Shown one piece after another: positions 35,577 through 47,636 of a stretch of DNA of 64,000 bases. The notes beneath the pieces were generated by a model, which saw only the letters and a list, made by a program, of their open reading frames with translations, made no database searches and had not been told where the DNA came from. Source of the stretch: Yponomeuta sedellus (taxonomy: Eukaryota; Arthropoda; Insecta; Lepidoptera; Yponomeutidae). Positions within the stretch are counted from its first letter, which is position 1. Every line of letters starts with the position of its first letter. A program made the translations under genes and the position numbers. The stretch spans positions 14,818,796 through 14,882,795 of the forward strand of contig OW203722.1 of NCBI GenBank assembly GCA_934045075.1, given 5' to 3'.

Positions 35577-38500
35577 CTATGCCAAGAGACCATTGACGCT
35601 GAAAGATGGAAGATGAGGCACAGTGCGTCTGAAGTCATCCACGTCACAACAGAAGCTGTAACCGATGTCGATTCGGTCAGGTTGCCATCTGAGCCAGTCG
35701 AAGGCATTATTGTTTCGACAGCGGTCTGTGCAGAAAGTCAGCGCTCGCACCTCCTCTTCGGTGTAGTAGGGATTGTTGATGCTTACGAAAGCCGTTCCTA
35801 TGCTACGGACTTCGTCATAGACCACCTGCGAAAAGTATTTATAAGATCAGCCCTTCTATCATGTAACAATCCACTCTTCCAATTCGGGTTAACCTGTTTG
35901 ACGATTCCAAAGTGTTAAAATTTCAACATTTGACATTTCGGAGTAGGTTAAATCGGACAACTCCATACAGTTGAGGAGTTTCGACGTAGTAGCGCCGCAG
36001 GCCCATTTTTTCAAGGTGCAAGAATCTATTGTCAAGTCATGTTTGACACATCATGTTATTGTCATATTTTCGCTGCATGTTTGCTCATACAAACGCGTCA
36101 TGTCTTTGTGGCGTCAATATAATAAAATGAATTGTCGAAGTCACCGATTAATCACTTGTTTTTTAACTCACTTTTAATACAATAGCCCGACTTGTCGTAC
36201 ATATTACATGCATAGAAAAACTGTAAAATTGTAAAGGGTGAATTTCGTAACTATTTCACGACTTATTTAGTACATATTAGTAAAAAACCTAAAGCACACA
36301 GCAAAGATGACGTCAAAAATAATTCATTTATCTCATCTACATATTCCATAGGAGTACATGAATCAGAGTAACCGCAACTTAACCGTTTATCTCTAAAATG
36401 CTTACTTTGTAGAAGTAGAGTGGCACTGGAAGCTGCTTGTTGTTGTTCGCATCTGTATGAAGGTAGATGTCTACGAGGCGGCCGCTCTGATTACGCAGCT
36501 GAGACACGCCAAATGTTCCCGTATAGATCACTGTGTCGTATCCAGCGGCGCCGATACGTGCACGCAGATTCTGTCAATAGGAAATGTCTTATTACTGCAA
36601 TCCAAGCGTAATTTTAAGTACCAATATCTAAAGTGGAATTAATTTATAAATTTCTCGACAAAACAGATAATATTTTTACTAGCGTTAGATTTTATAGCTC
36701 AACACAAACGCGCTTAGTGACCAGAAATTGTCAATTGTCTAGCAAAAGCAAAAAATATAGACCTGTTCCAGCCAGTTCCAGTTGCCGGCGTTGAAGGGTT
36801 GCCATTGAGGAGCAGCGTTGATGAAATAGAAAGATGACCGTTGCCCGGTCGCGTAAATGAAATCGGTTTTGGCTGCGAGGTGGCCGCGCGCGAGGAACTG
36901 TGAGGTCGTCACGTATTTTTCAGCCAGCTCCTCTCCAACGTAATCGGCGATGGTGATTTTCTGTTGCACTTGAGTGTACAACGTGTTGACCGCTACTCCC
37001 GGAAAGAAAGTGCTGGCTGGAAAATAAAAATAGTTTTTTTTTACTTCTGTAGAATAGAAACAGTTATCGGTAAAGGTTTCAAGCGGGTTGCCAGACACGC
37101 AGCAAATGTGTCTGGTTGATGGTCAATATGAGTAAAATCAACGAAGTAGAAATAACATGTTGGTTTCTTGGTTTATTTGAAACTGGAGAGAAACCTATTT
37201 AGCGCTTGAGCTTGACACTGTGCTATCTAGATTACAGGGAAGCTGGAGAGAAATACATCCACCTGATGCAATGTTTAATTAGAGAACGAGAGAGAGAGAG
37301 ATGTATGTAACTGAAAAAACATAACATAACCTCACGCATGTATCCGAAAGGGGTAGGCAGAGGCCAGGGACTGCCACTTGCCATGATCCTGACAGATCAC
37401 CTTCGCTTCACCAACGTTCTTATGTCGTTGCACTCACGCACGTCATATAGGTATTCATATATATTCCCGTTAAAACCTACTCTTAAAAATCACAGCAGCA
37501 GTTGCGAGCAGCAGTAAGGTAAGCAGGTAAGCAGAAAGCAGCTGGTAAGCAGTTGATCGCGGTGAGTACACTTACTCACGGGTCTACGCACCTAGCCAGC
37601 TGGGCCTGTTGACATTGGTTTGGTGCACGGCGTTTTGCGGGATCTGCGAGTACTGCACGTAGATCACTTCTAAACGATTTTGGTCGAAGCATGAGAGGTA
37701 CAGCGGATAGAAGACGTCATTAACGATGAAGCCGATTCTGTAAAGTAAAAAGGAAAAGCTGTAAGCAGTTGCTGATAATTTATAAATGACATTGTAAGCA
37801 ATCGGAAAGGTTAAAAGCAAATGAAGGTGTTTTTTAATGCTGCAGTTATACAAAAACTTGGCCCGTGTTCCGGGCAGTTCCGTAAATAGCCGTCAAATGC
37901 AGATTCGCAAACTCTGAAGAAGAGAATTTTATGTTATGATTTTATTTTATTTCTATTACCTACTGGATGAAAGTAATGTTCAATGGAATTTGTAAAATTT
38001 TATAAATTGCTCGAATAATACTTATTCGTTAACGTTTTAATAATAATAATAATTTATTTCAGGCAAAGGGACCCATATACAAATAATTATTACAAGTAAC
38101 TAAAAAACTAAATAATAATAATAAAGGTAAGACAAATTACCTAACGTCTCAAACTACTTGTGGTTCGCGCTCATCTGCACTGAGATCCAGTCAGTGACTA
38201 CATATAGTACTTGTGAGGTCGTCATAAACGGCTTGCAGGATAATAGGCCTAGACCAGAAAAACGCGATTCGTGACCGCAGGATAGCAAAGAAATCAGGGA
38301 ACCCTTGCCTCCGCAAACATTCTCGATGCGCTACAGAATCTTGGCTTTTTCATGAATATACGAAATGCATCATTATATTGTACCCTCATGGTACTCAAAG
38401 ATTTTCTAGTGAATTTGACCCACAGGTGGCATGTGTACATACTTTGACAATACGCTTTGAAAAGTGTAACTTTGACCTGCTCATTGCACCTGTGGAATCT

Positions 38501-41500
38501 GCGCGCGAGCATGTTGCATATAACAGCAAGGGCCCTCCTTTCTCGCTCTAAGTATATCTATATCTTTTAAGCATAGCTTAGCACTTAGCTGTGTTAGTGC
38601 TAAGTGCTGCCACAATGATCGCATAGCTTACACCTAGTTTATATTCTAAGATAAATACCAGTGTTTTCTGTATTAAAGCTGGACGTTATGTTGGGTTTAT
38701 TTTCATGCTTTAAAAATCACGCTTTAGGTACATAGAGGTAGAATAGAATAAAAACGCCACATGCGTACACTCGTATCCCGGTCAACAAAATCTTTGGCGT
38801 TACCAACCGCATAAAATAAAAGCACATCTCTCAGAGAGAGAGAGAGAGAGAGAGACAGAGTATGGGTTTTATTACTACGCGCGTCCACCGCGGAAACCCC
38901 GAAAGCTTTGCTATCCCTTACGGGTGTAGGTACGCTTTTGGCATCTATTCCATTCTACCCGTATGTAATAATGCGTGATTAGAAATCATGAAAATAAAGC
39001 AAAGTAAGTCAGACTTAATCAGAGCGGCGCGGTAGAACAATGTACTCGAAAGCGAGAGACCCAGGTTTCATATCCATGTACCTACTCTAGAGATCTACTT
39101 TTCAACAATAAATATCTTTTTTTATATTATCTTTTAAACGAAACACTGGGTGCGGGTCTCGACACTGACACCTTAATAGAACTTAATGATTTCCTTGACT
39201 CCTCAAACTTCACGGCTGCACCAGCCAGCTATTATAAAGAAGTACCAATGACTTTTAAGTTAAGTACATTTGTGATGTAGCAATGGTAATTAAGCCCATA
39301 TTCTCTCTCTGAGAGAAGGCCTGTGCCCTACAGCGCGACGGATAAAGTCTATAGAATTAAGACTTTATACTGTGACAATTGGCTTCTTGCAAAATTTATG
39401 ATTATGGGTTTTCTTGAAGTGAAGAATATCGGTACACTGGAACATCTGACTTGATTTTTTGTCAAAGTTACAAACATCTGCGATTTTTTAGTAGCCATAC
39501 CACACGATTACTGTGAAACTTGAAGAAACCCGTGGCTTAGTTGGCTCCACACTTATTGACTTCTCTTTTCTGTGGGCTGGGCCCAGGAGCTGAGCAACTC
39601 TACACCATTAAGAAACAATCTCCCAGGCACTGCAGCATCAGAGTGGTCCTTTCACCCAGCTGATGTGAGTGAACGTGTCGGCTGTGCCTGGACTGGGGCC
39701 AAGTCCGGGTTGGTGCCCGTGGTGGAGTAAAGCCTAACTGTACTCTAATAAACTGTATGTCCCCAGCAGTGAGGACATATACTTAGGGGTTTATATCATC
39801 GTTGCAGATTCAGCTTAAAAAGCAAATTCGCTCCTGAAAATTTCAGGACAGTAGCACATATGAACTTACTCGTAAAAGGAACACTATCTAAGTAGGCTTT
39901 ACAAGTTAACGAGTAATAGACGACCAACTTATAGAAAGAAAATTTCGTACAGATTCTATTGAAAATTACTGTGACATAATTGTTAGTTATGTAATGCCGA
40001 TAGAGAACCCCTACTTCTACGGAACCCCACACTGCGCTTGGCCTGATATGTACTTAGCTGATTTTTGATAGTTAACGTTGCGTTGGTCTCTACGAAAAGT
40101 TTGTTTATTATAATTCGATAAATGTATAAGCTAAGTTCATCCTGAATAATCATTCTAGAGATCTAGTGAAAAAATCCCTTCGACGCCATTTAGGAATCGG
40201 ACACTTATCCGATTCCAAGATGCGGACAAAGGTTTCGAAGGTTACCACTACAAACAAGCTTACAAACTTTTCTCGTTACAATATTAGTGTGTAAAGTGTA
40301 CATTTACATAAACATAACTTAACCTCACGCCTGAATCCCAGAGGGATAGAAATAGACAAGGAACTACCACTACCACTTTCGCTTCATCAACTTTCGTAAG
40401 TCTATGCATGCACGCGCGCTGGTTCTGCGTACTTTTATCTTCCCGTTTGACACATCCCCTATTTGGTCCAAGTATGTCCGCCTGGGACGTGACATTTCCC
40501 GTATTAAAATAACGATTATATCCGACAGAAATGTAAAGTCAACAAGGTCAGATGAAATTCTTACCGGATGATCAAATTATTGTTGTAGCACCTTTCGCCA
40601 TTGACATAGGGTTCATGGATGGAGTGCCCGGAGCAGGTCAGTTCGCGAAACTCGCTATCGCCGCTTAGCCAACCCGCGCCGGAGACCAGCGAATCCGTGA
40701 CGCAGGTCGCAGTCTATGGCAGAATAGCGTTGAGGACAACACAAATAAACTTTGGTTAACTTAATTCCAGATTAATTTACTTGAAATTTTCACCTTAGTG
40801 AATCCGATATCCGAAATTGGACAAGAGTAGATGACTGTTGTTTGATTTTAAGGTTCTAGCAACAATAAGTAAAAAGTAAAATTCCACTACAACACTATTA
40901 TTCATTCACTTCTAAACTAAATGGTCTTACTTAATTCTGGTATGAGGTCTGGCCGGACTTTTCCGATAAAAAATCAACTAAGTTATTCTGAAATTAGGTT
41001 AAGAATAAATAGAAAGATGTGGCACAACAAAACAAATGTAATTATGGACGTTCTTTGTCTAAACGAATAACTTTCTTGGAATCTTGAAAAATTGCAAATG
41101 TACCTCCAACATTATAATTAGATACGTATTACGGCTTATGAGATACAGCCTGGTGACAGGCAGTGGAGTCTTAGTAATAGGGCCCCTTAACCTGTAGCTA
41201 CCGACTACCCGTATTTCAGTTTCAGTTTCTTCTTTTCCGTCAATGGTTGTCTGGAAGAAATTGCTTTTAGTAATAAGGCCGCCATTTGTACTATATTTTT
41301 ATCTAGGTTCTGTTACTGTAATTTCTGTGTACAATAAAGAATATTCTATCTATCTATCTATCTATAAGTCTCTTATGTAATCCTTGGTGTACATGCAATA
41401 AAGAATATTCTATCTATCTATCTATCTACCGAACGTAAAAAAGTAGGACTATCTTTCGCAGGGGCCTATTTACCAAACGCGATAATGACAGGTGAGAGGC

Positions 41501-43297
41501 GACTGGTGCTTATCCGACAATTTGCCATTTTTACATACATAAAAATTGTCACTGACAAGTCCATGGGAGAATGTCTACAAATATATCGATTTATTGAACC
41601 ACTTTGACATCGTTCGTTCGTTATCAACCCTTGTATGTCCTCACTGCTGGGGCACGGGTCTCTTCCTGCATCGCAGGAAGGTACTCAACGACGGGGGCCA
41701 AGTCCGGGTTGGTGGAGGATTGTAAGACAGTGGCGGGTCTTACTGTCAGAAGTTGCCCATAAGGCCTTTGACATGTCTTAACGACTGCCATTACATGACA
41801 GCCGGCACCAACGGCTTCACGTGCCTTGCGGAGCACGGAAGCGCTCGAATTTTGACATATAATTTTTTTTCCCGAGTGATAATGTCTTTGGAAATATTTG
41901 TGAAATTAGCAGCGAAGTCGAATTTATCTACGAATTTTTTTTTGGTAGCTTTTGCTTTATTTACACGTACATTTGGCTTCCATGACAAATAAGTCAGAAA
42001 ATATTATCTAAAAGGTCGACAGGTAAAATCTGATAACGGTTGCCTTTATTAAACGGGATTTACTCTGACAGTTTATCCGTGTTTTACCTATTGCATTTGG
42101 ACATAATTGACATCATTATTGAATGGCACTTGTCATAATTTGATCAGCTAAAAGTGAAAAAAAAATGTAATAATTGTCGCATTATTTAAGGCCCCAAATG
42201 TCACCAGCTTGTTTACAGATATAGGGGACTATAGGCAGCTTACTAACCGCAGTGGAGGTGGTGCTCGCGACGTTAGATTGCTGGATAGTACGGCCGTTGC
42301 CGGTGCAGGCTATGGTCACTTGCTCGCCGGTGCTCAAGTGGATCTTGCCCGAGTTGCCCGTGGGATTTAAGAAACCGTCACGCAGGTACACCGGCTGTGG
42401 TTGCCCTAGGTCTCCGTTCACGAGGAATGTGCACCCCCCTACGTGAAATTCAATTTAAAGGTTTCAAAGAACTTAAATTTAAAAGAAACTCGAGTGTCGA
42501 TGAGCACTGAAAGGCTTTACAATATTTACAATCTTTGGTAGCTTTCATCTCGTTATCTGATTAATCTAAATATCTGATTGAAGAAAGCTGTCCATAGCTC
42601 GTTAACTGATTGAATTAGGGCCCACTGAGGGACGGACTTTGAATAATGGATATGACCCAGTAATTATTAGATATCTTAGTGTATTAAAAATCGTTTTCAG
42701 CTATTTGCAGCCAAGACAATATACAAAATGATTAAGTTTGTTGTGCTCAAGCAGCGCTCCCTATAATTTATTTGTTTATAATTTACAAACGTCACCCTGG
42801 ACCGTAATGAAACTTAACCAATATACTAGTATTTAGAAGGCGTGAAAATTTCGTAACCGTGCTTCAAATTGCAAACAAACTAATCAAAAAGAAAGTTTCG
42901 AAGGAAAGCCGTGTGCACAGTTTCTATGAAAAGCCTCTAGTTTAGTTTTATTCATATTATAATATAAAATCTTGATTTGTGTTCTCTTAATATAATAGAA
43001 AAGTTTCATTGCAATCCGGTGTCGTTTGAAAATTAAAACCAAGCTACCCTTGCATGGAAATCGCTTCGTGACCGTGAGGCGCCGTACAAACTGAAACTTA
43101 CCACCCTCTACCATTCTGGAGGTGTTGACTGCGTTGCCTCTTTTGGCTTCTTCGATGGCCAGCCAATCGTCCAGATAATCTTCGAAGTCATCTTCGTTAA
43201 AGACCAGCGCCAGTTGGCCAGGTTCGGGCATCTCCGTCGGTAGTGCCCATGTGATCACCACCAAGGAGGTTAAAGCCACGCTTACAAGTAACATCAT
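35577..43297 (-). CDS. Secreted DNA/RNA non-specific endonuclease (insect dsRNase), gene B
   Basis: There are seven coding exons: 43102-43297, 42248-42438, 40565-40713, 37592-37737, 36763-37016, 36406-36570 and 35577-35825. Their lengths are identical to those of gene A, giving 449 residues. Either of two adjacent ATGs (43295-43297 or 43292-43294) could start it. A hydrophobic signal peptide (LLVSVALTSLVVITWA) is followed by the same acidic segment (NEDDFEDYLDDWLAIEEA). The nuclease motif is ARGHLAAKTDF (His about 273) with Asn about 303 in FNAGNW and the conserved NAAPQWQPF between them. The cysteine-rich C-terminus (LTFCTDRCRNNNAF, YSFCCDVDDF) matches gene A; exon 7 is identical at 66 of 82 residues. 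By family it should be exported and cleave dsRNA, RNA and DNA without sequence preference. A TATA box lies upstream. No lesion was found. Confidence 0.92.
37318..37450 (+). repeat. Dispersed repeat copy (same family as 33038-33205)
   Basis: The copy has ACCTCACGCATGTATCCGAA and CAGATCACCTTCGCTTCACC. It lies in intron 4 of gene B, antisense to the gene. Confidence 0.7.
38039..38570 (-). mobile_element. CR1-like LINE 3' end in intron 3 of gene B
   Basis: The minus-strand frame 38294-38512 reads LARRFHRCNEQVKVTLFKAY, then QSMYTCHLWVKFT and RVQYNDAFRIFM, the usual C-terminal region of CR1-type polymerases. The element ends in TTATTATTATT at about 38040. It lacks its 5' part and lies in the same orientation as the gene. 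Confidence 0.75.
38826..38856. repeat. (GA)n microsatellite
   Basis: A run of GA dinucleotides within intron 3 of gene B. Confidence 0.9.
40310..40470 (+). repeat. Dispersed repeat copy (same family as 33038-33205)
   Basis: The copy carries ACCTCACGCCTGAATCCCAG and TGCATGCACGCGCG. It lies in intron 3 of gene B. Confidence 0.7.
41205..41440 (+). mobile_element. LINE 3' UTR with duplicated tail
   Basis: The text matches the inverse of the 10.2-kb LINE end. It finishes with two successive CAATAAAGAATATTC + (TATC)n tails, separated by about 45 bp. The tail duplication could come from two poly(A)-like ends or tandem insertion. It lies in intron 2 of gene B, antisense. Confidence 0.75.
41625..41858 (-). 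mobile_element. 5S-derived SINE, 3' body
   Basis: The copy has the shared CTTCCTGCATCGCAGGAAG hairpin and the CCGGCACCAACGGCTT and GCGGAGCACGGAAGCGCTC segments. The 5S-like head is missing. It lies in intron 2 of gene B. Confidence 0.8.
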
Positions 43298-43376
43298 ATA
43301 CTTTGTAGAGTAAGGAGCACAGTGGGTAACGGCTGTGTGCCTGAACAACTGTCAATGGGATCATAGTAGGCCATTC

Positions 43377-43383
43377 AATTTAT
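43377..43383 (-). promoter_or_regulatory. Candidate TATA box of dsRNase gene B
   Basis: Minus-strand TATAAAT lies about 80 nt upstream of the start codon. GACAGTTGTT, a weak initiator-like word, follows about 30 nt downstream. Confidence 0.45.
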
Positions 43384-43923
43384 ACACAGAGGATATCAGC
43401 TAAGCCCCTAAGAATTCAGTGTTGCCGGAACTAGTTTAAAAAAAGTCCGAAATCGAGATTGAAATTATCCCTTTTGCATAAAAAACGCATAGAAAGAAAG
43501 ATAAACTATATTTTAAGAGCTCTCTCCACTCCCTCCAGATATTCCGTTATTATAATATAGTATTTTCTAAGGTTAACACGAGCAGTAGACATAATTAAAA
43601 CTGTTTTTATACGGATTTATGCTCGTTTATTACATTTTTACAATTTTCCAACGTTTCGGCACTTTTTCAGGTGCCGTGGTCCCGGATGACTGAGGTGACA
43701 GGTGTCTTTTAGAAATCATTAACGGTTAGTTTACTACCCTCGGCAAAAATTACAAAAGTTAATTATGAAGTTACGTTCCAAAATAGACAAACCAATTATT
43801 TTTTATATAAAGTCAACAATATTGATTATTAGTAATTGAAGTTAAAATTAAATTTATAAACTAATTACTTTATATGAACTTAAAGATACCGATTATTAAT
43901 TGAAATTAAATTGATTTTTTATT

Positions 43924-44002
43924 TAAAAACCTATTTAGAGGCTAAAAATTTCACCCATGCCGGGATTCGAACCCGCAACCTCTGGCTATCCGTACCAGAA
44001 CC
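43924..44002 (-). mobile_element. tRNA-like SINE fragment inside the Penelope element
   Basis: The fragment has the tail TAAAAACCTATTTAGAGGC, the B box and the GGTACGGATAGCC variant shared with the 50.6-kb foldback. It abuts the left arm exactly. Confidence 0.8.
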
Positions 44003-44128
44003 ACATTCACAGTCAAGCTAGTATACAAGCTATAGTATACAAGCTGCCTCTTGTAAGGGAATCCTGTGCTTGACACTTCGCATGAATTGGTGTATCTTTC
44101 TTGGCGGCTGGTAGATGGTTCTGATTGA

Positions 44129-44437
44129 GGCGAATGTGGTTCCTCGTACATTGGTCAAACGAAGCGTACCATAGCTGAGCGGGTGAAGGAACATATCGCT
44201 GATGTGAAACATAAGCGCTCTGGTAGATCTGCAGTCAGCGAGCATACACTTAGCGGTACCAACCACTTTATACATTTCGATAAAGTTAAAGTTCTAGCCC
44301 GAGAAGACCGTTTCTTCCCTAGAATGATACGTGAGGCAATAGAGATCCGCGGGCATCCAAATTTTAATAGAGATCGTGGTTGGAACATACCGGTAGCATG
44401 GGAACCAGTGCTTAAGTGCATGAGACCCCCTTGCTAG
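44129..44437 (+). pseudogene. Penelope GIY-YIG endonuclease, C-terminal fragment
   Basis: The frame opens after a TGA at 44126-44128 and ends at a TAG after PPC. It contains CGSSYIGQTKRTIAERVKEH, the second half of a GIY-YIG active site (YIG, with Arg in the following helix). Next come IADVKHKRSGRSAVSEHTL, NHFIHFDKVKVLAREDRFFP and REAIEIRGHPNFNRDRGW, all typical of Penelope C-termini. The catalytic start (GIY) and the whole polymerase are absent. Confidence 0.85.
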
Positions 44438-44904
44438 AAGTGTGACTGTAGAATAAATAATAAAAAATCAATTTAATTTCAATTAATAATCGGTATCTTT
44501 AAGTTCATATAAAGTAATTAGTTTATAAATTTAATTTTAACTTCAATTACTAATAATCAATATTGTTGACTTTATATCAAAAATAATTGGTTTGTCTATT
44601 TTGGAACGTAACTTCATAATTAACTTTTGTAATTTTTGCCGAGGGTAGTAAACTAACCGTTAATGATTTCTAAAAGACACCTGTCACCTCAGTCATCCGG
44701 GACCACGGCACCTGAATAAGTGCCGAAACGTTGGAAAATTGTAAAAATGTAATAAACGAGCATAAATTCGTATAAAAACAGTTTTAATTACGTTATTATA
44801 ATATTTTGAAAAATAACTGGATATTAACTATGTATTTTTTATAGTGGAACTACTAAGTAAATAATATTTCTAAATTGCACCAACTACCGTCTCTAATTTC
44901 TTTC

Positions 44905-45000
44905 TTGTCTTCGTCCATGGTTACCTGGAAGAAATTGCTTTTAGTAATAATTTATTTATTTCAATACTGACTCCGCCCTTACAGGTTTTCCACTTAATAC
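44905..45000 (+). repeat. LINE 3' UTR scrap
   Basis: The words CCTGGAAGAAATTGCTTTTA and AATAATGCCGCCAATTGTACT match the 41.2-kb LINE end, with an interruption. Confidence 0.55.
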
Positions 45001-45103
45001 AATAATAATGCCGCCAATTGTACTGTATTTGCATATTTCACATTTTGAAAAGTTTTTAAATATATAACTCTCCATCTTCAAACTAACCTAAAACCCCTGA
45101 ATT

Positions 45104-45137
45104 ATGGTGTAACATAAATAACTTATGTTACACCATA
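45104..45137. repeat. Short perfect hairpin
   Basis: ATGGTGTAACATAA pairs with its exact inverse across a 5-6 nt loop. No function is evident. Confidence 0.8.
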
Positions 45138-45450
45138 GTGTGATATGAAAACCAATAGGTACAGTATTTTCAATCGAACATTTTCTTAAATACATTATAT
45201 ACCCATATATATAAAAATCGCCGCAGTTGATGTTAGGCCTGCACGAAGCATAAATTACCTAAAATCTGGTAAAAATGTCCGAAACAGCAACGGTAGGTAA
45301 ATCTTATCTGTGACATATTTGCTAATACTAACTGCAACTTTGCGTATATGAAAATCCGGCAATAATCGCGATAACCGTAAGCAGAGTTTTACTCGACAAT
45401 AAATCTTATTTCATTACTTTTTACCCGACTGCGGCGGAGCCCAAAAGGTA

Positions 45451-45705
45451 ATGTATGTATGTATGTATGTATGTATGTATGTATGTATGTATGTATGTAT
45501 GTATGTATGTATGTATGTATGTATGTATGTATGTATGTATGTATGTATGTATGTATGTATGTATGTATGTATGTATGTATGTATGTATGTATGTATGTAT
45601 GTATGTATGTATGTATGTATGTATGTATGTATGTATGTATGTATGTATGTATGTATGTATGTATGTATGTATGTATGTATGTATGTATGTATGTATGTAT
45701 GTATG

Positions 45706-45734
<29 letters not shown>
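45451..45734. repeat. (ATGT)n microsatellite, ~71 uninterrupted units
   Basis: The array is 284 bp with no interruption seen. It is preceded by TACCCGACTGCGGCGGAGCC, a flank that suggests the array seeded from a dispersed repeat. The long open frames across it (a repeating MYVC pattern) are artefacts of a 4-bp period. Confidence 0.98.
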
Positions 45735-45736
<2 letters not shown>

Positions 45737-46027
45737 CAAATCTGCTACCCCAGTCTATACTTTCTGCAGAATGGCTTTTCTCTAGTTACAATGAGCGTAT
45801 ACTCACTAGTGTTTGGTGTAGGCAACCCCTGGCAAAATAATAACGAGTAGGTAAATTATTATTGTTACAAACAAGTATGTTGAAACAAAGGAACCTACGT
45901 AAATAATCGTTACAAAATTATGTGAATGAATTATTATCTATGGAGTTACAAATATAAGTACTTACTAAAGATAACAGAATTTTATAGAACTACGATGATT
46001 TTTTATTAAATTATCATTAAAATCACG

Positions 46028-46425
46028 TTATCGACCCTTGTATGTCCCCACTGCTGGGGCACGGGTCTCTTCCTGCATCGCAGGAAGGTCAGGCCATGCA
46101 CCACCACGGGGGCCAAGTCCGGGTTGGTGGAGGATTGTAAGACAGTGGCGGGCCTTACTGTCAGAAGTTATCAAGCCGCTCATAAGGCCTCTGACATGGC
46201 TTAACGACTGCCATTATATGACATCCGGCACCAACGGCTTAACGTGCCTTGCGAAGCACGGAAGCGCTCGGAAAAATGCCACTAGCGGTAGTCACGGGAC
46301 GCTCACCCATCCCGTACCTGACCGCGCCTGTTGTTGCTTAACTAAGTGATTGATTCCTGGTCAGATCCAGATCAGATCCAGGTCTGGTCCAGATCACTCG
46401 GTTCGCCTAGGCCACGAGCGCTTCT
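46028..46425 (-). mobile_element. 5S rRNA-derived SINE, near full length
   Basis: From the minus-strand 5' end it carries AAGCGCTCGTGGCCTAGGCG, the degenerate 5S-like head, then the conserved body and the GATAACGTG end. The head contains a small internal duplication around CCAGATC. Confidence 0.8.
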
Positions 46426-47636
46426 TATTAAAATCACATTTTAACCCTAAAAATATCCCTAACCCCAGTGAGGGTTAGGGTTTTTTTCTCTCACATATGT
46501 ATTTTTTTTTATAAACTTTGTCAAAAGTAACTTTATGTTTTGCAAACCATTATTGTGCTCACGACTGAGTCACGATCACGATTAACAAAATTTATTCACG
46601 AAACACTAAAATGTTACGGTTTTTTGTAGAAGAATATCAAACTTTAAAAGACTTCTCAAAAGCAGTTTAAATAGACTGTGGTAAAGTCGCAGGCACAGAT
46701 TTTTTAAATTCACTTTGAGGAGTAATCGTGTTTTTATAAATCACACCATAACCGCTTTATACAATTTTGCGCATTAAAGTTTACTACCAAATTATAAGAA
46801 AATAAAACGCTGATCGTCGTTCAGCTGTTTTACATAACGGAACTGTTTCAGTAAACCAGGTAACGACTTTGTAAAACATCTAATTAAGCAATCCATCTGT
46901 GACATATCCACTAACTAAATTTTGCTAAAGGCAAACGTAAATAAATGTTTACCTTTTGAAACGATTAGGTATCTGTTATACTTGCACTTGTCAAGTATTA
47001 ACAGTACATTGGTATGCAAATAATTTTAAAGTGCCCTTGGTTTTTCAATGTATGGTTTTACAATGACGTTTTCCATTCTCAGTCAGTTTCGCTCAGACAT
47101 ATCTACAGATTTTGGTGTTTAGTTGGATTGACAACATTTAAAACAAAAGATTATCGATCATAACTATGCGTGATAAATACAATAAAAACGTCAGGTGTTT
47201 AAATCCTACGATCGATAGTTAATCAACACATCTAAACGTCTAGTGTGTGGTATTGTGTAGCATGTTTAGTGGGTACGGGTCACGCACGATTAACTATAAA
47301 ACTAAGACCTCAGATAAAACTAGACCAAAGTCTTAAAAAATGCGACGTCCAAGTGCTGATCCTACAGCGAAATCACGAAATCCTGAACGTTTCCAATCGT
47401 CTGTCACAGTCCAAGCCAAATGCCATAGCAAACTTTAGTATTTAAACAGGGTTTGATTGGCATAATAAGGCCGTTGAAATGATATTCCTCTTTTGCTGTT
47501 GCTGACTACGTATGATATGCTCATTACAAATATATAATTAGATTATTTTCATCAGCTCTAGTTTCTGAGTTTCGGGTTACGTTTAAAAATACTAGTATTT
47601 TCTAAGAAAACAATTATTTATTTTCACTATTTATTT
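46426..47636. other. Intergenic DNA, nothing recognised
   Basis: No coding signature is seen; the frame at 47245-47445 has no recognisable motif. Confidence 0.4.

Larger units (their letters stand above)
43559..44790. mobile_element. Penelope-like element remnant with inverted LTR-like arms
   Basis: The element is flanked by a 14-bp target duplication, CGTTATTATAATAT, at 43545-43558 and 44791-44804. Arms of 332 bp (43592-43922/3 and 44459-44790) are inverted copies with few mismatches; the left end has about 33 extra bases. Between them lie a SINE fragment (43924-44002) and the end of a GIY-YIG domain. Penelope elements are known to carry LTR-like repeats in direct or inverted order and a GIY-YIG endonuclease, so the family is well supported. 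The reverse transcriptase is missing. Confidence 0.85.

Noticed and set aside
45389..45840. Long open frames with repeating MYVC or YIHT patterns
   Set aside because: They are caused by the 4-bp (ATGT)n period, which leaves all frames open on both strands; there is no coding signal.
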